From contig CP053157.1 of NCBI GenBank assembly GCA_014607495.2, positions 2,108,001 through 2,172,000 on the forward strand: 64,000 bases of DNA, written 5' to 3'. This stretch comes from Carposina sasakii. Its lineage: Eukaryota > Arthropoda > Insecta > Lepidoptera > Carposinidae. The translations under genes and the position numbers were made by a program. Shown here piece by piece: positions 1 through 6,701 of this stretch (position 1 is its first letter; the number at the start of each line of letters is the position of its first letter). The notes beneath the pieces are model-generated. The model ran no database searches, was not told where the DNA came from, and worked only from the letters and a program-made list of their open reading frames with translations.

Positions 1-49
1 GATATACATATATCTAAGTTAGTCAGTGCACGTCTGGGCAGCGTCTTAA

Positions 50-772
50 TTAGTTTTTTGGTGGATTCAAATATAAGCCGGCTCCTTTTTTATGAGGTTT
101 AATATATAAGCCTTTTCCAAGAGCTACTGCTTCCATCATTCTATTGTGTCTTTCAGATTCCTGGAGACTCTTTTGTGCAGCTTTAGAATCATTAACAGCT
201 TTTTCTATACCTGCTGCTCCTCCAGCTAGAGAACCCAAAGCTGACAAACCAGCAAATATAGGAATAAGTGGCAAAAGTCCCCCACTTTTTGGAAGCGGAA
301 TACAACGCGGTAAACGAATTCCTTTTTTATTACCAAACTGTTTCTTTGCAGCTGCATATGCAAATTTTATAGCAGAGTGGCGATCCTTGGTTTTCAGAGA
401 TTTCAGTTGGGACCGTATTTTTTTGATACCGTTTTTAAATGATTTTATGCCACTACCTGCCTTAATTTTTGCCTTCATAGCATTTTTCACTATCCATGAA
501 GCAATTTTTTCCCCTTTCCCAGCATCTTTTGATTTCAACCTTCTCTTAGCCATATTTAAAAGTTCTAAATCAGCTTTATTTCGAGTGCGGAAATCTTTAT
601 TAATGTAAGCAATATCGTGATGCATGCAAGCTTCATCCAGTTTGTTAACACCTCTATCACCTTTACGTATCCTTTCTTGAAGTTTTGTTCCTGGACCGCA
701 ATATTGATATCCAGGTAAATGTAACTCAAACGGTAAATGATCTATCAAATTATTAATTATACCACTGCCCAC
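50..772 (-). CDS. Phospholipase A2-like minor virion protein with pX-like hydrophobic tail
   Basis: This 240-residue frame has an N-terminal phospholipase-A2-like domain of the parvovirus VP1 type. A YCGPG calcium-loop motif lies at about residues 24-28 and a catalytic-type HHDIAY at 51-56, followed by a helix with an AD pair near 67-68. In parvoviruses such domains help virions escape endosomes, and the same role is inferred here. The middle (about 70-150) is very basic and could bind DNA. Residues 164-190 form a Gly/Ala-rich hydrophobic segment that resembles adenovirus pX-type core proteins. An LAGG-A site near 182-186 would fit an adenain-type cleavage consensus, which is weak evidence. 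The C-terminus has two GxGLY repeats. The frame is intact. It lies 55 bases after the integrase fragment. The adenovirus comparison is from memory and unverified. Confidence 0.78.
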   Translation of the reverse strand: MGSGIINNLIDHLPFELHLPGYQYCGPGTKLQERIRKGDRGVNKLDEACMHHDIAYINKDFRTRNKADLELLNMAKRRLKSKDAGKGEKIASWIVKNAMKAKIKAGSGIKSFKNGIKKIRSQLKSLKTKDRHSAIKFAYAAAKKQFGNKKGIRLPRCIPLPKSGGLLPLIPIFAGLSALGSLAGGAAGIEKAVNDSKAAQKSLQESERHNRMMEAVALGKGLYIKPHKKGAGLYLNPPKN

Positions 773-827
773 TTTTATCGATAATCATAAAGTGAGACAT
801 GGAGTTATTAATGAGCTATTTTTATAC

Positions 828-1430
828 CTAAAGCACTAATTCACTTTTGTTTACCCAACTGTTTTCTTTATCACTTAATCCTAACCATTTTACAAAAAGT
901 TTATTTCCTTTTCTCTTAATAACTTTTTCAATGAGATAAAGGTCAGGATATTTAGTTTTTTGTAGTTCGTATCTATAAAAAGAACCTAGAATATTTTGAT
1001 TATGTTTATCTGCTATTTGATAAGTTTGGGGATTAGTTTGCTTTATTTTCACAATGCGAAATATTTCCGTAGACCAATTGGGCGTATAACCTTTATAGAA
1101 ATCTCCTTTGTATTTACTTATACGAACAAAATCACCAACTCGAAATGTTGGTCCTTCTCGTATCTTTGGGTGTTGGGTTTTTATAATATTAGACCTCACT
1201 ATAACCTCATTTGATTGGTTAACTTCAATTGGCCTGTATTTTGTAATACGATGTACTGTATTGTTATAGTGGTTAACAACAGAATCTAAATTAGTTTGAA
1301 ACCAATTATATCGTCCACATAGACTGAACGCTTTATAAAGGTGTAATTTTATAGTTCTTATTACCCGTTCTACAATAGATGCTTTTTTAACAGAATATGT
1401 GGAATAATGATTAATATTATATTTACTCAT
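828..1430 (-). pseudogene. Polinton-type integrase, C-terminal part with chromodomain
   Basis: This frame holds the end of a retroviral-type DDE integrase: the catalytic glutamate in the SIVERVIRTIK motif near residues 18-28, then a GPxF-like region (about 90-125), then a C-terminal chromodomain (about 166-200, with KRKGNKLFVKWLG). A chromodomain tail is typical of Polinton integrases and can direct insertion to chromatin. The initial Met is internal. The same reading frame stays open for about a dozen codons upstream, to the break with the N-terminal fragment at 1450-1734. The two frames differ in phase, and the segment that should hold the second catalytic aspartate is missing at the join, so the enzyme is dead. 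Confidence 0.82.
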
Positions 1431-1449
1431 TAACTGCTGAAAATTATCA

Positions 1450-1734
1450 TTATAAAACTCGTTTTCTTGAAGATTCCGATAATATTCTATGCATTGCGTC
1501 CGTAACGTATTTTTTAGATTTTGTCTTCAATGGCTTCACCCATACATATTTTGATAAAGCGTCAATCACTACAAGAACATATTTATATCCTTTATTATAC
1601 AAAGAATATTTTTGAAAATCTATAAGATCGGCTTGCCACAAATCATCTACAATAGTATGTCTACGAAAAAAGTTTCTTCTAGCTGCTTTGTGAAGTTCGT
1701 TGACTATGTTTTGCTTACTCATTCTTAACATCAA
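1450..1734 (-). pseudogene. Polinton-type integrase, N-terminal part
   Basis: Ninety-four residues cover the start of a DDE integrase core. WQADLIDF (about 33-40) carries the first catalytic Asp, followed by GYKYVLVVIDALSKYVWV (about 49-66), the usual strand-rich start of the rve fold. The frame runs out shortly after a motif equivalent to the helix that precedes the second Asp. The rest of the protein continues in another phase in 828-1430. A short deletion that also shifts the frame is the simplest explanation. The start overlaps the end of the preceding coiled-coil gene by 20 bases, which is normal packing for this virus group. Confidence 0.82.
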
Positions 1735-2065
1735 GTTTGGATGCTAGCATTAAATCAATCTCTTTTTTTATATAATGCTGGGTAATCAAATAATTAGTCG
1801 TTATTTTTTCTAAATTATGAAGATATGATTTGACTCTATCATGGATTGTTTTCATTTCATTATTTAGTTCTTCAAAACATTTATCTACGTATTCTTTATT
1901 CACAGCTTCATCATTCTTTTCCGGTGTAAGTAGTCCTTTCAAAGTCGATGATTTCAAATCAAATTCACCTGTATCTGACTTTACTAATGCATCGGTAAAA
2001 AATTCAGTAAATTCTGATAGTCGTAAACGCTTATGAACGTGATGACCAAATTTGTCAATATTCAT
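1715..2065 (-). CDS. Small coiled-coil protein of the Polinton-like block
   Basis: The 116-residue frame overlaps the preceding frame's stop by 4 bases (ATGA-type overlap) and the integrase start by 20, so it is clearly part of the same gene set. The N-terminal half is polar, with FDLKSSTLKGLLTPEKND and a KEYVDK motif near residues 58-63. The second half (about 65-100) has heptad-like spacing (LNNEMKTIHDRVKSYLHNLEK) suggestive of a coiled coil. The KEYVDK-plus-coil layout resembles the fibre or stalk-like proteins I associate with insect Polintons, from memory. I cannot assign a function. The frame looks intact. Confidence 0.6.
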   Translation of the reverse strand: MNIDKFGHHVHKRLRLSEFTEFFTDALVKSDTGEFDLKSSTLKGLLTPEKNDEAVNKEYVDKCFEELNNEMKTIHDRVKSYLHNLEKITTNYLITQHYIKKEIDLMLASKLDVKNE

Positions 2066-2529
2066 TGCCGTCTTGTCGGCGTCTGTAGCGTAATGATACT
2101 ACCTAATCTTTGTGATGGAAGCTTTATATATTTATTGTTATTTATAATACCAGCCTCATTTAGTTCCTCGATTATAGCATAAATTTCATTATGAACTCCA
2201 GTGTTACCAGCAGCCCTAGATGCAAGTAGTAATTTTAATCGTTCTACTAACTCATTTGGATCGTCCCAGTAAACTAAATCAGTATCTTTCTTAACTTCTT
2301 TCTTAATATTGATTCCTTCTCCTCGTGGCAGACTTTCTACACTACTTGTATAACTTCTTGAGAATAAAGGTTTAATCACGTTCATATATTTAAATCCTTT
2401 GTTACTAATTATTGGTTTAGCTGGATCGCAATTACGCTTGTGCGCATTCGTATCTCTAAGTAATAATTTATAATTTTGTAAGTCCTCATCTGTAATCAGA
2501 TCTAAATTTGGTACTTTTTTATACAACAA
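2062..2529 (-). pseudogene. Orphan Polinton-like gene, 3' part after frameshift
   Basis: This 155-residue frame is the downstream half of the gene that starts at 3089. Its coding phase continues without a stop upstream past its Met to a run of eight T (plus strand) at 2546-2553, where it meets the other phase of the 5' part. It contains DLQNYKLLLRDTNAH, a motif I recall from conserved uncharacterised proteins of insect Polintons, then basic and acidic segments. No enzyme motif is visible. Its stop overlaps the next gene's start by 4 bases, so the operon-like packing survived the frameshift. Function unknown. Confidence 0.6.
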
Positions 2530-2534
2530 TTCTT

Positions 2535-3089
2535 TTAATCCGTTATTTTTTTTAAGCTATAATTTCCAATTTTTAGGATGCGATCATCATCATAAACACG
2601 GGTATTGCCAAGCATAAGTTTTCCTTTAACATTTTTAACACCATAGGGTATATTTTTCATTTCTTCTGATGACATGGACCATGATAATAAATCGTTGGTT
2701 ACACTTGGCGATGATTGAAGAGATTGAAATGAGTTTTCAAAGTCGTCCTGATCCTCATAGGGTGATGTAGTGAGAGTTTTGTTAGATCTTTTAGAAATAT
2801 CTATATCTGTGTCTTCGTTAATAGGTTCTTCATAATCTTCAGCAGAAGTATTTGATGACTCGCTTTTGCTAGACTTAGTTCTTTTCACTAATTGGGTTTG
2901 ATCCATTGCTTCATAGGTGTGGCGTTTGTCACCAGTTTTACTTGCTAATATTTTAAGTGGGCTAACGATAGGTTTAAATATAGTTTCCAATGTCCTTTCA
3001 TTTAGGTTTTTTGAATCTTGTATCATTTTTACCTTTCTTTTTACAGCTGATGCTGATTTTACGATTTCTTCTTTAAGATTTCGTTCCAT
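2535..3089 (-). pseudogene. Orphan Polinton-like gene, 5' part before frameshift
   Basis: The 184-residue frame begins with a basic segment (ERNLKEEIVKSASAVKRKVK), then a long Ser/Asp/Glu-rich and probably disordered middle (about 65-140), and ends with a short beta-type stretch containing GKLMLGNTRVYDDDRILKIG. It stops seven codons past a homopolymer run at 2546-2553. The sequence beyond the run makes sense only in the phase of the next frame, so one base has probably been lost. The gene lies between the ATPase (74 bases upstream) and the coiled-coil gene. I recognise the layout from other insect Polinton-like elements but know of no function. A sequencing error could also explain the break. 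Confidence 0.6.
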
Positions 3090-3163
3090 CGTTATGGGTT
3101 CTACTCTCTTCGACTTCTCTAATAGAACTGTTTTGTTCGTTGCACAACTGTTACTTAAAAACT

Positions 3164-3919
3164 TTAGTCCACAACTATAAATGTATCAAACTTCATTCTG
3201 TAACAACCTTTGTTTCGTTCACAGTCCTTGTTGATAACAACGTAATTGAAAGGTTTACTCCATACAGTGGAGCACATTTCACGAAACTGAGGCCATGTCA
3301 TGTCTGATCCTACATGTTCTTCATAAATATGTCTAAGATTTATATCATCTTGTTTAAATAATATAATAAGGTTATAATTATCTCTTACTAGTTGTTTAGG
3401 TATCTTGGTGTAAGTTTGATTAATATAAAAACAGTCAATATTCTTATGACGACCCATAGCAAAATAGTCTCGTATATTGTTTTGATTTTCACAAGCCACG
3501 TCGTCAAATATAATTATAGAGTTTGGTAAAGCTTCGTGCGGACTTAAAATTTCGCTGTTATGGTTATACTTGTTGTAAGATGTGGATGCAACCATATCCA
3601 TTACCTTTTCGAGAAATATGTATTTAGGTTGATATAGAGATTTCGAATAAACATAAAGGTTTTGAAATCTCGGTCCGTTTTGATGTAATAATAAACTTAT
3701 TACTAAATTAGTCTTCCCACAATTTGATGGGCCACAAACAATACTGCGTATAGTATTTGGTAATAAGTTTCCATGTCGTTTTTGTTCATTGATTGAAACA
3801 GGGCAAACACATTTTAATTTAAGAGATTCCTTTTGTTTCAGAAATTTCATGTTTAACATCAAACTTGACTGCTGTGATTCATGAGTTTCAACTGAATGAT
3901 CAATTATGATCAAACCCAA
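3164..3919 (-). CDS. A32-like (FtsK/HerA) DNA-packaging ATPase
   Basis: This 251-residue frame has a Walker A motif GPSNCGKTN at about residues 63-71 and a Walker B motif SIIIFDD at about 134-140. A later motif with INQTY (near 175) and a conserved-looking NYNLIILFKQD stretch fit the A32-like packaging ATPase of Polintons, virophages and large DNA viruses, which drives the genome into the capsid. Length is normal for the family (about 230-270). The Met at 3919 is the longest start; a second Met 23 codons in is possible. The frame is intact. It is the first gene of the block and has a 22-bp inverted repeat 34 bases upstream. Confidence 0.88.
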   Translation of the reverse strand: MGLIIIDHSVETHESQQSSLMLNMKFLKQKESLKLKCVCPVSINEQKRHGNLLPNTIRSIVCGPSNCGKTNLVISLLLHQNGPRFQNLYVYSKSLYQPKYIFLEKVMDMVASTSYNKYNHNSEILSPHEALPNSIIIFDDVACENQNNIRDYFAMGRHKNIDCFYINQTYTKIPKQLVRDNYNLIILFKQDDINLRHIYEEHVGSDMTWPQFREMCSTVWSKPFNYVVINKDCERNKGCYRMKFDTFIVVD

Positions 3920-3952
3920 TCGTTTTTACTGAATTTTAATGAATTGGGTTGG

Positions 3953-4030
3953 TCTAGATCAATCATATTTCAATTGCGCACGAAGGGGCGCAGCGAGCTT
4001 TGCGAGCCATTGAAATATGATTGATCTAGA
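3953..4030. repeat. 22-bp perfect inverted repeat with GC-rich loop
   Basis: Arms at 3953-3974 and 4009-4030 are exact reverse complements (TCTAGATCAATCATATTTCA...). They surround a 34-base GC-rich loop, in contrast to the AT-rich surroundings. The repeat lies 34 bases upstream of the ATPase start and marks the right limit of recognisable viral coding. It could be a regulatory palindrome between divergent genes or a trace of a hairpin end. No viral gene is seen to its right. Confidence 0.85.
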
Positions 4031-4880
4031 ATGCCCTATTCATTTACTACTAATATGCATGTGTTTTTATTAATAAATTTTCATTAGCCGACTCCATTTG
4101 GACGGAATACGCTCATTCTCGTTTTTTAATTAAGTTGTCATAAAATGTCATAATTTTATTATATTTCTTATAACAAGAAGACTGTAGGTAAGTATAACCG
4201 GAGTATTCATAGTTGCGATAGTTACCTTCACTTTTACCTACAATCTGCATGTTTAAAAATAGGGTAAAATTTCACAAACATGGCAACATTTTGTTCCGAA
4301 TGACAGATGAAAAAAGATATGAAAATTTGATTGTGTATTTATTGTTTTATTAATGAAATTACGTAAAAACATCAAATATTTACCGGTGAAATGTGATGTT
4401 ATTTATTTTCTTATGTTTTTGAAAATAGTTTTGGCAGGATGTCAGCACACATTTCGTCATGGTAAGTCCTTTAGGTTGACATACACACGTAGCCACTGAC
4501 CGCTGAGCACTGAATGACAGAGCCGCGATTGGTTCAAATTTGCACCCATAAAAATTCCTCAAATCGGCCTTCGGACTATACTTCTATAGGTTATATTTCT
4601 ATTTTTCAAGCATTGCAATTGGCCGCCCTTCATGATATTTGTATATACTTGAATTTTAAAATTACTACTAATTTAATAAATGTAAGAGTTTTTGAGTGTG
4701 AGATTTTTCTTGTTGATAGGGACCTGATTACACCGCTACCCTGTCGAGTCCAACTAAGTTAAAAAAAAAATTCAAAATTATTGATTTATTTTCGGATTAA
4801 AATCCTAAAGCGAGACACGACATCAATCCATCTTTTAACACATAAAAGATTCTACATTTTACAAATACCAATAAAAAACA
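4031..4880. other. AT-rich sequence without recognised gene
   Basis: Short open frames occur here but none shows a domain, codon bias or family resemblance. There is no recognisable continuation of the viral gene block. I see no strong repeat other than the start of a duplicated segment near 4884. Confidence 0.5.
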
Positions 4881-4998
4881 GATATAAATTTACAATGGCA
4901 TGCATACTGCCTATGCAAACCTTCAAGAATACATTGTAAACCATGTAAGCCCGATTCTACACATTACAAATTACAAAATAAAAATAAAATAAAAATAA

Positions 4999-5339
4999 AA
5001 TGCGTGATCGAATCAGAAATGAGGAGATCCGCGGACGTACAAAGATCACCGACATAGCTGAACGGTCCAGCAAGCTGAAGTGGCAATGGGCAGGGCACAT
5101 AGCTCGAAGAACTGATGGCCGATGGAGTCGGAAAGTTCTAGAGTGGATACCACGTATCGGCAAGCGCAGCGTGGGAAGGCCACCCGCGAGGTGGACGGAT
5201 GACCTGGCCAAGGTTGCGGGCGTCGGTTGGATGCAGGCTGCTTCCGACCGGTCGGAATGGAGGTTGTTGGGGGAGGCCTATGTCCAACAGTGGACTTCTC
5301 AGGGCTGTAAATGATGATGATGATGATGATGATGATGAA
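4999..5339 (+). mobile_element. RTE-like LINE, 3' fragment
   Basis: The plus-strand translation from 5000 (RDRIRNEEIRGRTKITDI... to ...YVQQWTSQGCK, stop near 5312) matches almost residue for residue the C-terminal end of the longer LINE at 29.8-31.8 kb. It ends in a GAT trinucleotide run at about 5311-5337, the usual 3' tail of this family. It is a 5'-truncated copy of about 340 bases. The flanks at 4884-4960 and 5351-5432 resemble each other, so the copy sits inside a duplicated segment. Confidence 0.85.
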
Positions 5340-5870
5340 AAATAAAATAAATAAATTTACAATAGCACGTATATTGCGTATGCAATATAAAATATAAATA
5401 TAAAACCTTCAACCCATGTAAACCCAATCTAAGACCGTGCGCACACGTGGCCCGCGACAGTAATCCCGCCATCCGTCTTGGTCGCACGCGCCCGAGCTTG
5501 AAAAATGACGCGTTGACCTGAAAACGGTTATTCTGGATAGCGATTGAACCACAGGTTAAAACTTGGATTGAACCATTGGCTTTCAGATTTCTTTTCGATG
5601 AGGCATCTTTTGCGTAGATATAAGTAGAGTTGTTTTTAAGTTAAATATATTTGCCGCTAATAGTGGAAGTAAAATTAAAAAACTTGTATCATTTTTTATT
5701 TAATTAATATTATTTTTTATTATGTTGACAACATAGTCCGAAAGTCATACTGCGGACAACAATCCGCTTGTCCATTTATATATAATTTATTTTTACAACA
5801 TAATTTTAACCTAAAAATGTATGTATTTAAAAAAACGTGCTTATAATTAAAATTATAGGCATCAGCGCCT
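5340..5870. other. Non-coding stretch with duplicated LINE flank
   Basis: The first 90 bases repeat the segment left of the LINE fragment with divergence. The rest is AT-rich with no gene that I can support. Confidence 0.45.
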
Positions 5871-5871
5871 C

Positions 5872-6025
5872 CCGTATTGATAACATAGTCCAAAATACAA
5901 ACTGCGGTCACCAACCCGCCTGCCCAGCGTGGTAACTATGAGCATATACCCCCCATGGCAGTCTTGTGGCGTGCCCTAGGGGAGGCCCACGTCCAGCAGT
6001 GGACTGCAATAGGCTGATGATGATA
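5872..6025 (+). repeat. LINE-tail repeat family B (TGATGA tail)
   Basis: The segment ends with GTGGACTGCAATAGGCTGAT and a GAT run. Related copies occur at 16738-16866, 32212-32470, 34112-34335, 47590-47690 and 52425-52565 (inverted). A shared 3' end, variable 5' ends and a trinucleotide tail indicate 5'-truncated non-LTR copies or SINEs mobilised by one. Confidence 0.75.
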
Positions 6026-6306
6026 ATTAAAATAGATTTTTTTCAACAAACCGGTCAGGAAATAGAAATAGTCCTTCATTTCCAATAATAAGAATAGTCC
6101 TGCCGAGAGCTGTTGGTAAACGTTTTGTTCAGCAACCTTTTCCGACGTGACCGCCATGTTCCTGTGTACAGATGCTTATTCACTCCGTCTAGGACACTAG
6201 CGCCGATAAAACTATAAAAATATCGCAAAACAAAAGGATAACAGAATCATTTTGACGATCAGACTTTACGTTAATAGTAACAATTGGTACACGAGAATAA
6301 TATATA
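6026..6306. other. No gene seen
   Basis: This AT-rich spacer lies between a LINE-tail repeat and the first LTR. I see nothing in it beyond the TATA target site at its right end. Confidence 0.5.
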
Positions 6307-6664
6307 TATAAGATATATTATTGAGGATTTTCAAAATAAACCAAATTGTTTCTCTGAAAATACAAAGTTTTATTTTATTTATTACGCCTACATATTACAA
6401 CAATTATCGTTTAACCACTCTATTTACACTTTTATCTTACCTGAAAATACAAAGAAACGACATTTAAAGTTCACTAATATCGCTTCCTCAAGTATATCCT
6501 TCACTTTATCTATCTATAAGTTTTAATAATAATGAAATAACTAAGTAATCTCAACATCAATCCGCCATTGCATAAAACGTCGCTCCCTGTCAACTTCCAA
6601 TGACAGCTTTACGAACGCGCGAAGCGCGGCAAAATTTGAAATGACGAAGTGTCATTTCATTACA
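6307..6664 (-). repeat. 3' LTR of Gypsy element 1
   Basis: The 358-base repeat has its 3' LTR position at the left because the element is on the minus strand. Read on that strand it begins TGTAATGAAATGACAC and ends CTTATA, so the usual CA end is not present. It appears identical to 10481-10838. Confidence 0.92.
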
Positions 6665-6676
6665 TCTCCCCCGCTA
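6665..6676 (-). promoter_or_regulatory. Polypurine tract of Gypsy element 1
   Basis: Read on the minus strand, GCGGGGGAGA lies directly before the TGTAATG start of the 3' LTR. This is the place and base make-up expected for the plus-strand primer of reverse transcription. Confidence 0.7.
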
Positions 6677-6701
6677 CGGGTGAAAATTCTAAGTAATATA
6701 T

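Larger units (their letters stand above)
1..4030 (-). mobile_element. Endogenous Polinton/adintovirus-like element, partial
   Basis: Seven open frames lie head to tail on the minus strand with gaps or overlaps of only a few bases to about 75 bases, unlike anything else in the window. In gene order they are a packaging ATPase, an orphan gene in two pieces, a small coiled-coil gene, an integrase in two pieces and a PLA2-like virion protein. ATPase plus retroviral-type integrase plus PLA2 points to the Polinton/adintovirus group of integrating midsize DNA viruses. A protein-primed polymerase B, a double jelly-roll major capsid protein, a penton and a protease are not seen here. They may lie left of base 1 or be lost. 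No long terminal inverted repeat is visible within the window. Confidence 0.8.

Noticed and set aside
144..608. Plus-strand frame of 154 codons
   Set aside because: Shadow of the PLA2-like gene on the opposite strand; no family resemblance.
3953..4030. Terminal inverted repeat of a complete Polinton
   Set aside because: Polinton ends are hundreds of bases long and far apart; this is a local 78-base hairpin.
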